A stretch of DNA of 64,000 nucleotides, taken from an uncultured Solirubrobacterales bacterium. GTDB taxonomy: Bacteria; Actinomycetota; Thermoleophilia; Solirubrobacterales; 70-9. Numbering within the stretch: position 1 is the stretch's first letter; every line of letters begins with the position of its first letter. Both the position numbers and the translations under genes were made by a program. The notes beneath the pieces are model-generated. The model had not been told where the DNA came from and ran no database searches. It saw only the letters and a program-made list of their open reading frames with translations. The stretch is taken from positions 1 to 64,000 of the forward strand of contig CAJAIJ010000057.1 of the NCBI GenBank assembly GCA_903939845.1, written 5' to 3'. Shown piece by piece: positions 8,457-16,171 of the stretch.

Positions 8457-9230
8457 TCAGTCCGCGGGCGGGCGAGGGATGAAGGAGCTGGTCCTGCGTA
8501 TGTATTCCGCGTATCCCGGCCTGCGTTCGGCCATGTCCGACTCGAGCAACGCCACACCCGATACCCGGACCAACATGAAGGTCATGAGAGCCGGCCCGAC
8601 GAGAGTCCACCAGGAAGCTCCGGAGCCGATCGCGATCAGCCAGATACCCCACCAGAGGAGGGAATCGCCGAAGTAGTTGGGGTGCCGGGTGTAGCGCCAC
8701 AGTCCCCGGTCCATGACCTGCCCACGATTGGCCGGGTCACGCTTGAACGCTGCGAGCTGGGCGTCACCGATCGCCTCGAATCCGAGGCCGGCAATGAAGA
8801 TCGCCAGGCCGAGCCAGGCGACGATACCCGGCGAGGCATCGTCGACTGCACCGAGCGACTGGATCGGGAGCGAGACGATCAGGGCCAGGAGACCCTGCAG
8901 GATGAAGACTCCGAACAGGGACCAGAGCCAGAACCGGCTCGGGCGCTTCGCACGCATCGCCTGATACCTGCGGTCCTCCCCGTGCCCGGCGTTCCTGATC
9001 CCGATGTAGACGGCCAGCCTCACACCCCACACCGTCACGGCCAGGGCAGCGATCAGGCCCGCGACCGACCGCCCCCCGGCAGCCCACGACGACCACGCGA
9101 TCGCCACGAAGACGAGCCCCCAGGCGATGTCGGCGATCGAGGCATCGCGGCGGATCAGGCTGATCACCCAGAAGATCAGCATCACCGCGAGCGCGGCTGC
9201 CGCCGCCGAGATCGAAACGTCCAGTGACAT
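8457..9230 (-). CDS. DUF1295 family integral membrane protein (steroid 5-alpha-reductase-like)
   Basis: A 257-residue protein with about six hydrophobic segments. DASIADIAWGLVFVAIA near the start, and RGLWRYTRHPNYFGDSLLWW plus RRPGYAEYIRRTSSFIP near the end, are diagnostic for DUF1295, related to the 3-oxo-5-alpha-steroid 4-dehydrogenase C-terminal fold. An NADPH-dependent reduction of a lipid or sterol-like substrate is the family-based guess. The start at 9230 (MSLDVSISA) places the first membrane helix right after the initiator; a start 33 bases earlier is possible. Confidence 0.85.
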   Translation of the reverse strand: MSLDVSISAAAAALAVMLIFWVISLIRRDASIADIAWGLVFVAIAWSSWAAGGRSVAGLIAALAVTVWGVRLAVYIGIRNAGHGEDRRYQAMRAKRPSRFWLWSLFGVFILQGLLALIVSLPIQSLGAVDDASPGIVAWLGLAIFIAGLGFEAIGDAQLAAFKRDPANRGQVMDRGLWRYTRHPNYFGDSLLWWGIWLIAIGSGASWWTLVGPALMTFMLVRVSGVALLESDMAERRPGYAEYIRRTSSFIPRPPAD

Positions 9231-9409
9231 GGCATCCAACCCTACCCGGCGCCCCCCGCCCACCGATAAGAGCTTTCCGTGTCGACGACGTAAGTTTTGT
9301 TAAGGTCCGCTAATGATTCTCGGGAGGAGGGCAAGAAGCCCGCAACTTTCTTCCCCATGAGATCCGGTCGGCCACGAAATGGGTTACCGGGCGAGAGGCT
9401 AATCGAGAC
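9231..9409. other. Gene-free leader of the CHAP hydrolase gene with possible RNA structure
   Basis: The 179 bases before the CHAP gene contain two hairpins: GGGC-AAGAA-GCCC at 9329-9341, and a CCGGT...ACCGG stem enclosing CCA-CGAAA-TGG at about 9363-9389. Cell-wall hydrolase genes of actinobacteria often carry c-di-AMP (ydaO) riboswitches, but the conserved ydaO blocks seen at 37401-37545 are not recognisable here. Confidence 0.3.
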
Positions 9410-10048
9410 GTGAGATTCAGAACCGCAATAACTGCCACCGCCGTCATCCTGTCCCTCCTGGGGACGGCATCGGCCTCGGCTTCGATCACGATCCCGGTCG
9501 ACCCCGGCCCGCCTCCCTCTGCCGGCAAGCAGAGTGCGATCCGAAAGGCAATCACCAGGATCGCTGCACTCGAGCTCGGGAAGAACGTTCGCGAGCGACG
9601 CAGCGACAACGTTCCCCGGTATCGCAACGGCAAGGGTTCCGTGGCGCCCTACAGCATTGGTGACGCCTGGTGCGTCGCCTTCGGGACCTGGACCTGGAGC
9701 AGGGCCGGCATCGACGCCTTCCTGTCCACGAGATATCTCAGGACCTCCCACGGCGGGCAGACCGTTGCGGTCCAGGTGCGGGATCTGAGCGACTGGGCCA
9801 GCCGCAACGGACACTGGACCTACCGGGCCAGGCCCGGTGACCTGATCGCCTACGGCACCCGACACCTGGGCATCGTCACCGGTGTCAACAGGAAGGGACG
9901 GGCGGTCTGGTCGATCGAAGGCAACCAGAGTGACGCGGTCACCAAGGTCAAGGTCCCGATGACCGAGGTCGTCGGCTACATCAGCCCCTTCCGACTCTCG
10001 CCCGACGAGAGAGTCTCTCGCTTCTCGGCCGCTGCCGACATCGAGTAG
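9410..10048 (+). CDS. Secreted CHAP-domain cell-wall hydrolase
   Basis: A 212-residue protein with a cleavable signal peptide (residues 1-25, ending TASASA). The CHAP domain has its catalytic Cys in IGDAWCVAFGTWTW and its catalytic His in RPGDLIAYGTRHLGIVTGV, with the following Glu/Asn in WSIEGNQSDAV. It likely cleaves peptidoglycan cross-links outside the cell. The start is GTG at 9410. The gene is monocistronic and convergent with the sbtA-like gene, and its leader has possible secondary structure. Confidence 0.85.
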   Translation: MRFRTAITATAVILSLLGTASASASITIPVDPGPPPSAGKQSAIRKAITRIAALELGKNVRERRSDNVPRYRNGKGSVAPYSIGDAWCVAFGTWTWSRAGIDAFLSTRYLRTSHGGQTVAVQVRDLSDWASRNGHWTYRARPGDLIAYGTRHLGIVTGVNRKGRAVWSIEGNQSDAVTKVKVPMTEVVGYISPFRLSPDERVSRFSAAADIE

Positions 10049-10078
10049 CCGGCCCTTCCCTGAGCCTTCGGGCGCCGG
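10049..10078. terminator. Weak hairpin between convergent CHAP and SbtA genes
   Basis: CCGGC at 10049-10053 can pair with GCCGG at 10074-10078, directly in the 32-base gap between the two convergent stops. The loop is long and there is no T-run, so this is a tentative bidirectional terminator. Confidence 0.35.
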
Positions 10079-10080
10079 AT

Positions 10081-11043
10081 CTAGCCGCTCAGGAAACGGG
10101 CAAACTCCAGATATAACGGAATCCCGACGATCAGGTTGAACGGGAAAGTGACTCCGATGACCAGCGGCAGGCTTAGTCCCGGGTTGGCCGTTGGAAGGGC
10201 GAGCTGCATCGCCGCCGGGGCCGCTATGTAGGAGGCGCTGGCTGCGAGCGTCGCCATCAGGGTGACGTCACCGACCTCGAGTCCGAACCAGGTCGCCAGC
10301 AACGCCCCGAACGCACCACCGATCAGAGGCATGTAGATGGCAAAGGCGATGAGACTCCACCCTGCCTCCTTGAGCGCCCCGATCCGGCTGAAAGCTGTCA
10401 CCCCCATATTCAGAAGAAAAAGGGCCAAAACCCCGGTGAACGGAGCGACGAAGAAGCCGTCGAGGTCCTCGAGTCCCTGGGCCCCGAGAGCTATGCCGAT
10501 CGCAGTTGCGCCGAGCAGGACCAGAACCGACCCACTCGTGAGGGCCTCTCGAAGGGCCTCGTTTCGTGAAGCCTTCCCTCCCCCGTTGCCGCTCTTTCCG
10601 AGCAACACGCCTACCGCGATCGCCGGAGCCTCCATCAGGGCCAGCACCGCCGGCATGTAGCCGGAGCTCGGCTCGCCGATCTCCCCCAGAAAGGCGATGC
10701 AGGCTCCGAAGGTCACCAGGCTGACCGAGCCGTAATGGGCGGCTAGAGATGATGCATCGACCCTGCTCACCGAGGTCAGTCGCGAAAGCAAACCGAAGGC
10801 AATGATGGGAATGGTCAGACCGAGGGCAAGCCCACAGCCGAGCGCAAGGAAGGTGTCGAGGTCCAGACCCGACGCTCTTAACTCGACACCCCCTTTGAAC
10901 CCGATCGCGGCCATCAGATAGAGGGCCAGGGTCTGGGAGATGGACTTCGGCAGGGCGACGTCGGCCTTCACCGCCGCGGCGAAGGCTCCCAGCGCGAAGA
11001 AGAGGACTCCTGGTGAGATCAGGTTGCTGAGGGCTGCGCTCAT
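10081..11043 (-). CDS. SbtA-type sodium-dependent bicarbonate permease
   Basis: A 320-residue protein with about ten membrane segments. The opening NLISPGVLFFALGAFAA, the LALYLMAAIGFKGGVEL block and AAHYGSVSLVTFGACIAFL are characteristic of SbtA (DUF897). The two inverted halves are joined by a hydrophilic loop rich in Gly/Lys (about residues 170-185). In cyanobacteria the family imports bicarbonate with sodium; in a heterotroph it may feed carboxylases. The divergent winged-helix gene and the AT-rich repeats between them point to dedicated control. Confidence 0.87.
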   Translation of the reverse strand: MSAALSNLISPGVLFFALGAFAAAVKADVALPKSISQTLALYLMAAIGFKGGVELRASGLDLDTFLALGCGLALGLTIPIIAFGLLSRLTSVSRVDASSLAAHYGSVSLVTFGACIAFLGEIGEPSSGYMPAVLALMEAPAIAVGVLLGKSGNGGGKASRNEALREALTSGSVLVLLGATAIGIALGAQGLEDLDGFFVAPFTGVLALFLLNMGVTAFSRIGALKEAGWSLIAFAIYMPLIGGAFGALLATWFGLEVGDVTLMATLAASASYIAAPAAMQLALPTANPGLSLPLVIGVTFPFNLIVGIPLYLEFARFLSG

Positions 11044-11105
11044 CGTCTCCCTTTGGCCTTTCAGAGAGGTGGTAAAGGACGAAGCACAATATACGACATT
11101 TATTA

Positions 11106-11130
11106 CCTGTTATTTGTTTCCTGTTATTTG
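11106..11130. promoter_or_regulatory. Direct repeats in the sbtA-like/HTH intergenic region
   Basis: CCTGTTATTTG occurs at 11106-11116 and again at 11120-11130, a 14-base period, in an unusually AT-rich stretch between the divergent permease and winged-helix genes. Tandem sites of this kind fit cooperative binding by the adjacent regulator. No experimental motif is known to me. Confidence 0.5.
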
Positions 11131-11156
11131 CTCCCCCTCTGCCTTAGGATCGGACC

Positions 11157-11447
11157 ATGACCAACTGGACGCTCCTGACCAACCACGGCCACGTGATGGT
11201 CTACCTCGCAAGCAATCCTGAAGCGCGTCTGAGGGACCTGGCCACGGTGGTGGGAATCACCGAGCGAGCTGCCCAGCGAATAGTCAACGATCTGGTCGAG
11301 GACGGATACCTGCTGAAAGAGAAAGTCGGCCGCCGCAACCGTTACCGCCTCAACCGGAACGCCCCGATGAGGCACCCGATCGAGAGGGACCACTCTGTCG
11401 GCGAGCTCCTCTCCAGCCTCGGCGGGGGACCGCCCGACCACTCCTGA
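11157..11447 (+). CDS. Small winged-helix transcriptional regulator
   Basis: A 96-residue protein consisting almost only of a winged helix-turn-helix. NPEARLRDLATVVGITERAA forms helices 1-3 with the recognition helix, followed by QRIVNDLVEDGYLLKEKVGR and the wing RRNRYRLN. It is of the MarR/ArsR-like type without an obvious ligand domain. It is divergent to the bicarbonate permease, which it probably regulates through the direct repeats at 11106-11130. Such small HTH proteins recur beside sbtA-like genes in actinobacteria, as far as I recall. Confidence 0.8.
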   Translation: MTNWTLLTNHGHVMVYLASNPEARLRDLATVVGITERAAQRIVNDLVEDGYLLKEKVGRRNRYRLNRNAPMRHPIERDHSVGELLSSLGGGPPDHS

Positions 11448-11461
11448 TCGGCCCTCGTATT

Positions 11462-11482
11462 CCGGCCTGCCTTTGGGGCCGG
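11462..11482 (+). terminator. Hairpin after the winged-helix gene
   Basis: CCGGCC (11462-11467) and GGCCGG (11477-11482) form a 6-bp stem with a 9-base loop, 15 bases after the stop of the HTH gene. There is no clear T-run. Confidence 0.4.
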
Positions 11483-11576
11483 ACTCCCGAGCCTGTTACG
11501 TTGGTTGGGGCTCGGCACAGAAGTAACCAACCCCGGAAAGAAGCCGGGTTCAGGCCGGGAAGAGGAGTTGGAACCG

Positions 11577-12725
11577 ATGGAGCGGATTACCGGCAGTGCC
11601 ACGATCGCGATTGCGGCAGCGGCGATCTTTCTTTCCTGGGGTGGGGCGTCCTTCGCGGCCTCTCAGCTTCCCCCCAACAGCGTGGGTCCGAACCAGCTCA
11701 GGAACGAGTCGGTTGGCGCCAAGAAGATCCGCGCTGGAGCCATAACCCGTTCCAAGATCAGAGACCGGGCCGTGTGGAGATCGAAGATTGCGAACGGTGC
11801 CATCAACTCGACCAAGATTCAGGACACCTCGATCCAGCTCTGGGACCTCGGCTTCTCGATCTTCGAATACCTCGACGACGAATACGGAACGACCGGACCC
11901 ACTGGCCCGACCGGACCCACCGGCCCAGCCGGTGTTGCAGGTGTCGACGGGACGGACGGTGCCACCGGACCCGCGGGTGACGACGGAGCGACCGGACCTC
12001 AGGGAATCGCCGGAACCGACGGTTCTACCGGGCCTACCGGTGCAACGGGCGAGGCCGGAGTGACTGGCGCCGAAGGCCCCGCAGGGCCAACCGGCCCGAC
12101 CGGTGCGCCCGGCACCAACGGTGACGATGGCGCGACGGGTCCAATCGGACCCACGGGCGCAACCGGCCCTACCGGCTCGACAGGAGCCGACGGTCAGGAC
12201 GGTGCCACCGGACCCACGGGTGCCACGGGTGCTACCGGAGAGGCAGGATTCGCTTCCTACCAGGGTTCCTTCTGGAGCGAGACGAGCCAGACCGTCGACG
12301 GCGCAAACACCACGACCCCGATCGACCTGTCGAATACGGACACTTCGGTGACCAGCGGGATGACCTGTTGCACGGACGGGTCGGAAGTCACGATCCTGCA
12401 CGACGGGATCTACGACTTCCAGTTCTCCGCACAGCTCGGCACCGACGAGAACGACACCCTCATTTACCTCTGGCCACAAGTCAACGACAACGACATCCCG
12501 TGGGCAAACAGCTCGGTCTATCTCAGGAACAGTTCGAACCGAACAATTGCCGCCTGGAACTTCGTGCTCCCGATGCAGGCCGGTGACACTTTCGAGATGG
12601 TGATGGCGTCGGCACAGACGACGGCACAGGTGATTGCGGTGAATGACGGAACGACTCCGATCCCCGGCCCTTCGATCCCGGGAATCATCATCACCGCGGA
12701 TAAGGTTTCGGAGCTTCTCCCCTAG
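11577..12725 (+). CDS. Secreted collagen-like repeat protein
   Basis: A 382-residue protein beginning MERITGSA with a signal-type hydrophobic segment (residues 6-27). Residues 30-80 hold short degenerate repeats ([20 protein letters not shown]) of a kind common in Solirubrobacterales surface proteins. Then come 40 uninterrupted Gly-X-Y triplets (11886-12245), mostly GPT, GAT, GPA and GTD, and a globular C-terminal domain of about 160 residues resembling a beta-sandwich trimerisation head. GGAAGAGGAG lies before the chosen ATG; an earlier in-frame ATG at 11505 would put a charged stretch before the signal. It probably forms a surface fibre. Confidence 0.85.
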   Translation: MERITGSATIAIAAAAIFLSWGGASFAASQLPPNSVGPNQLRNESVGAKKIRAGAITRSKIRDRAVWRSKIANGAINSTKIQDTSIQLWDLGFSIFEYLDDEYGTTGPTGPTGPTGPAGVAGVDGTDGATGPAGDDGATGPQGIAGTDGSTGPTGATGEAGVTGAEGPAGPTGPTGAPGTNGDDGATGPIGPTGATGPTGSTGADGQDGATGPTGATGATGEAGFASYQGSFWSETSQTVDGANTTTPIDLSNTDTSVTSGMTCCTDGSEVTILHDGIYDFQFSAQLGTDENDTLIYLWPQVNDNDIPWANSSVYLRNSSNRTIAAWNFVLPMQAGDTFEMVMASAQTTAQVIAVNDGTTPIPGPSIPGIIITADKVSELLP

Positions 12726-12756
12726 TCCCTACAGGTGAACCTCCGACACACCTCTC

Positions 12757-14541
12757 TCAGGGCCGCATCTCGTAGCCGCCTGCGAGCGCCCTCGTCTTCG
12801 CCCACACGGCATCGAAGCGTTCGGGATCGACAGCCGGCTTGGTGATCACCGAGCGGGCCCAGTCCTGTTGAGCCTCGGTCGAGGAGGCCTTGCCCAGCAG
12901 CTCGACTGCGTAGGCAGAGAAGTCGCGCACGAAGACGTCGAAGATCTGATCGAGGGTGTCCAGGGGCAGGCCGACCAGAGCTGCCTGCTCGCAGATCAGC
13001 TGGCCGTATGGGATCAGGGTGAACAGCTCGCCCAGGGTCAGCAGGAAGTCGAGGTCCTTCTGCTGGGCCTCGTCCGGAGGGGCCGTGGCCAGCAGCTCCT
13101 TGAAGGACTCGGCCAGACCGACGAAACGGTCGACGTTCGGGACACCGGCGAAGGGCTCGAACGCGTCCTCCCACCGGCCGAACCTGATCTTCGAGAGTCC
13201 CCTGGCCGGCCCCTGCTCGAACAGGAATGAGTCGTCACCGGGCTCGAGCTGCCTCTCGGGAGCGGCGAGCTCGGCGTCCGGGTCGAACAGGTAGGCGAGC
13301 ATGAACTTCAGGACGAGCGCCATGTTCACGTGGACGGTCCCCTCGAGCTTCGGCAGTGCCCGAATGTCCCTTGCAGCCATCTCGAACCACATGTCGCGCT
13401 CGAAGCCCTTGGCCGCGATCACGTCCCAGAGGAGGTCGACCACACGCTCGCCTTCGCTCGTCACCTTCATCTTGGTGATCGGATCGAACAGCAGGTAGCG
13501 CCGGTCATCCGGCGCTGCCGTCCGCATGTAGTCGATCGCCCTCCATGCGAAGAGCTTCATCGCCGCGAGCCTCGCGAATGCGTCCGTGAAGGCCTGCTGC
13601 ACATGTGGAAAGTCGGTCACCTTCATCCCGTAGAGGACCCGGGAGTCGGCATGGGTGATCGCCTCCCAGAAGGCGTGTTCGCAGATTCCAATCGATCCGA
13701 AACCGAGGTTGAACTTGCCGACGTTGACCGTGTTCAGGGCAGCGTCGAAGGCCGCCGGGCCGGTGTGAAGGACATCTGCCACCTCGACCGGATACTCGTT
13801 CAGTCGGAACTGGGAGACGTAGCTCTGGGAGTTCACGACGTTCCGAATCAACTCGTAGTTCGGGTGCTTCGAGTCTGCAGCGAAGAAGACGTACCCTTCC
13901 GGCCCCTCGACCCCTTCGAGCCTGCCGAAGACCGAGACCATTCCGGCCTCGTTGCCGTTGCCGATGTAGTACTTCTCGCCGGTCGCGGTCCAGCCGGAGC
14001 CGTCTTCGTTCGGCGTCAGCACCATGTCGGTCGAGTAGATGTCGGCTCCGTGCGGCCGCTCCGAGAGACCGAAGGCGAAGATCGAACCGTCGGCGAGCAG
14101 GCCCGCAGCCTTCGCCCTCGCGGCCTCGTTGTCCGACATGAAGATCGGGCCGAGCCCCAGGATCGATACCTGCCACGTGTACCAGTAGGCCAGCCCATAG
14201 AAGGCAGTTATCTCGTTGAAGGCAGAGATCCGCTGGGTGTCCCAGTAGCGATCGGAGTCGCCATCAGAGTCTCTCTCCGGTGTCAGGAAGTCGCGAAAGA
14301 TCCCGAGTTCGGCCTGGGCGTCGATGAAGTCGGAGTACCACTCGTGGTTCCGATCGGCCTCCTTGAGTGCCTTCTTGCCCCTCTGCTCGAACCACTCGAC
14401 GATCCCCCGGAGCTTCTCGCGATCGGATTCGGGCAGATGATCGAGGCGCCAGTCATTGGGGTCCAGGATCAACCCGTCCCCGGGAGCTCCCGGTCGAACC
14501 ATCTCTGTCGGATCTGCTGCCTGTGCCTGAGTCGGTTCCAT
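12757..14541 (-). CDS. Acyl-CoA dehydrogenase family protein
   Basis: A 594-residue FAD flavoprotein. FAFGLSERPHGADIYSTDMV and WTATGEKYYIGNGNEAGMVS are the substrate- and FAD-binding beta-domain blocks of acyl-CoA dehydrogenases. The C-terminal helical domain runs from about residue 260, with a long extra tail (about 150 residues) beyond the usual 380-400-residue length, as in the large ACAD subfamily. It probably introduces an alpha,beta double bond into an acyl-CoA. It is divergent from an enoyl-CoA hydratase gene, giving two consecutive beta-oxidation steps. Confidence 0.87.
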   Translation of the reverse strand: MEPTQAQAADPTEMVRPGAPGDGLILDPNDWRLDHLPESDREKLRGIVEWFEQRGKKALKEADRNHEWYSDFIDAQAELGIFRDFLTPERDSDGDSDRYWDTQRISAFNEITAFYGLAYWYTWQVSILGLGPIFMSDNEAARAKAAGLLADGSIFAFGLSERPHGADIYSTDMVLTPNEDGSGWTATGEKYYIGNGNEAGMVSVFGRLEGVEGPEGYVFFAADSKHPNYELIRNVVNSQSYVSQFRLNEYPVEVADVLHTGPAAFDAALNTVNVGKFNLGFGSIGICEHAFWEAITHADSRVLYGMKVTDFPHVQQAFTDAFARLAAMKLFAWRAIDYMRTAAPDDRRYLLFDPITKMKVTSEGERVVDLLWDVIAAKGFERDMWFEMAARDIRALPKLEGTVHVNMALVLKFMLAYLFDPDAELAAPERQLEPGDDSFLFEQGPARGLSKIRFGRWEDAFEPFAGVPNVDRFVGLAESFKELLATAPPDEAQQKDLDFLLTLGELFTLIPYGQLICEQAALVGLPLDTLDQIFDVFVRDFSAYAVELLGKASSTEAQQDWARSVITKPAVDPERFDAVWAKTRALAGGYEMRP

Positions 14542-14638
14542 GGCGGGATTGTAAGCCCGGACGACGAGGTCGTGCCGGGGCCGGGTCGCAGTAGCCTAGG
14601 CGGCCAACGGACCGCAACCGACCCGAAGGGACCCCGGC

Positions 14639-15313
14639 GTGATCGAGATGACGAGAGAGGCCGACGTCTTCGTCCTGAAGATGACGGCGGAAGAGAACCG
14701 CTTCAACCCCGAGATGCTCTCGGCCTTCGACTCCGCCCTGTCCGAGGTGGAAGCCGCCGACGGCACGGCCGCCGTCATAACCGGTGAAGGAAAGTTCTTC
14801 TCGAACGGGCTCGACCTCGAGTGGATGGGTGCCAACCCCGAGCGCATCGGGGAGGTGGTCAACGGACTCCAGTCGCTCTACGGCCGTCTGCTGGCGTTCC
14901 CCGCCACCTTGGTGGCCGCGATCAACGGCCATGCCTTCGCCGGTGGAGGCATGCTCGCCCTGGCCTGCGACCAACGAGTGATGCGGGAGGACCGTGGTTT
15001 CTTCTGCCTTCCCGAGGTCGACATCAACATTCCGTTCTCGGCCGGCATGTCGGCTCTGGTCCAGTCGAAGCTGACACCACAGATCGCCCACGAGGTGATG
15101 CTGACCGGCCGCCGCTACGGTGGCGCCGATGCCGTTCGAGTCGGGATCGTCGACCTCTGCGTCGCCGAGGATTCGGTCCTGCCGGAGGCGGTCGGTGCGG
15201 CCGAGGCCCTCTCGAAGAAGAGCCGGGACACGGTCGTGACGATCAAACGGACGATGTATTCGGATGCCCTCGAACTGCTGTCCGAGCAGGTCGACCTCTC
15301 GGGTCTGGGCTGA
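14639..15313 (+). CDS. Enoyl-CoA hydratase/isomerase family protein
   Basis: A 224-residue crotonase-fold protein. VITGEGKFFSNGLDLEW carries the first oxyanion-hole region, and AAINGHAFAGGGMLALACDQ the second with the conserved Gly-Gly. RGFFCLPEVDINIPF occupies the catalytic-loop region. It is shorter than most hydratases (about 255), resembling the 3,2-trans-enoyl-CoA isomerase-like short group. The start is GTG at 14639, with an ATG three codons later as alternative. It is divergent from the acyl-CoA dehydrogenase gene, 97 bases apart. Confidence 0.85.
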   Translation: MIEMTREADVFVLKMTAEENRFNPEMLSAFDSALSEVEAADGTAAVITGEGKFFSNGLDLEWMGANPERIGEVVNGLQSLYGRLLAFPATLVAAINGHAFAGGGMLALACDQRVMREDRGFFCLPEVDINIPFSAGMSALVQSKLTPQIAHEVMLTGRRYGGADAVRVGIVDLCVAEDSVLPEAVGAAEALSKKSRDTVVTIKRTMYSDALELLSEQVDLSGLG

Positions 15314-15397
15314 GCAGACTGCGCCGGCGCCGGGGCGCGGGACTACCATCACCAAGGAATCGTTCAGCGTTAACTACCGGAAAGGCGAGGTGGGATC

Positions 15398-15694
15398 GTG
15401 AAGCTCTACGTCTGTTGGGGCGACTGGAAGAAGGCGATCTTCGGACACCGCCACCCATGCGGTGATGCTCATCAGGCCCTGCTCGATGCCGGCTACGACC
15501 CCGAAGTGATCAAGGTCTACGGATTCGGTCCGCTGCCGATGTTCCTGCAGCCGAAGCGAAAGCAGGTCCTGGAGCTGACCGGAAAGACCTGGGTCCCGGC
15601 ACTCGAACTCGACGATGGCACTGGCATCGCCGACTCGAAGGCGATCATCGAGTGGGCAGACCGGAACCCGGCCCCCCAGGGTCGATCCACCTGA
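15398..15694 (+). CDS. Glutathione S-transferase N-terminal-like (thioredoxin-fold) protein
   Basis: A 98-residue protein starting at GTG 15398, with GGCGAGG upstream. It opens with the beta-alpha unit KLYVCWGDWKKAIFGHRHPC and shows the cis-Pro region WVPALELDDGTGIADSKAII, as in GST N-terminal/glutaredoxin-like domains. There is no helical GST C-terminal domain. A single Cys in HPCGDAH could be the active residue. The partner thiol is unknown; actinobacteria usually lack glutathione. Confidence 0.75.
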   Translation: MKLYVCWGDWKKAIFGHRHPCGDAHQALLDAGYDPEVIKVYGFGPLPMFLQPKRKQVLELTGKTWVPALELDDGTGIADSKAIIEWADRNPAPQGRST

Positions 15695-15760
15695 GTCGAA
15701 GCCGGCCACCGCACCTTTGACCGTGTCGACGGTTCAGCTCATGTCTGCGCTTGTAGGCTC

Positions 15761-16171
15761 GTGAGCATGGATGGCTCCTTCATCGCCCCCGAGTCCGAGC
15801 AGATCCGGAAACTTGCCGATCGAGGCGACTCCGGCCCGATCATGATGCTCAACCTCCTTCGGTTCAGGGATAAGGCCCTCGACCCGGCCGAGGGGATGAC
15901 CGGGGCCGAGGCCTACGGCAGGTACTCAGTCGATGTCGCGCCGATCCTCGAGCGGGTCGGTGGCCGGGTGGTGACCGCGATTCGGTGCGAAGACGGGATC
16001 ATCGGACCGGCCGAGCCGGAGTGGGATGTGGCGATAGTGGTCGAGTATCCGTCCGCAGCGGCCTTCCTCGAGATGATCGGATCGGCCGACTATCTGGAGG
16101 CCCACCGCTACCGGGCGGCCGGGCTCGCCGACAGCCGCCTCGTCGCATCGACCGGGCTGATGGCCTTGTGA
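15761..16171 (+). CDS. DUF1330 domain-containing protein
   Basis: A 136-residue ferredoxin-like alpha/beta barrel protein. GPIMMLNLLRFRDKALDP and the DVAIVVEYPSAAAFLEMIGS block, followed by YLEAHRYRAAGLADSRLVA, are typical of DUF1330 proteins of the dimeric alpha-beta-barrel group. The start is GTG at 15761 or ATG at 15767. It is coupled to the next gene through a GTGA overlap at 16168-16171. The activity is unknown. Confidence 0.82.
   Translation: MSMDGSFIAPESEQIRKLADRGDSGPIMMLNLLRFRDKALDPAEGMTGAEAYGRYSVDVAPILERVGGRVVTAIRCEDGIIGPAEPEWDVAIVVEYPSAAAFLEMIGSADYLEAHRYRAAGLADSRLVASTGLMAL

Noticed and set aside
7746-8557. N-terminal extension of the OsmC frame by about 270 codons
   Set aside because: It covers the whole DoxX gene on the opposite strand and is low-complexity Arg/Asp-rich; the OsmC fold starts at 7744.
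9300-9409. Possible second c-di-AMP riboswitch before the CHAP gene
   Set aside because: The conserved ydaO blocks clearly visible at 37401-37545 (GGGGAACCC, GGGGCGAATC, CCGTCAGCTAACC) are absent here.
11886-12245. Regular short repeats suggesting a CRISPR or tandem-repeat array
   Set aside because: The 9-base periodicity encodes Gly-X-Y triplets in one long open frame; there are no spacers.
13330-14787. Long forward frame opposite the acyl-CoA dehydrogenase
   Set aside because: It is an antisense shadow of a clear enzyme gene and has no family features.
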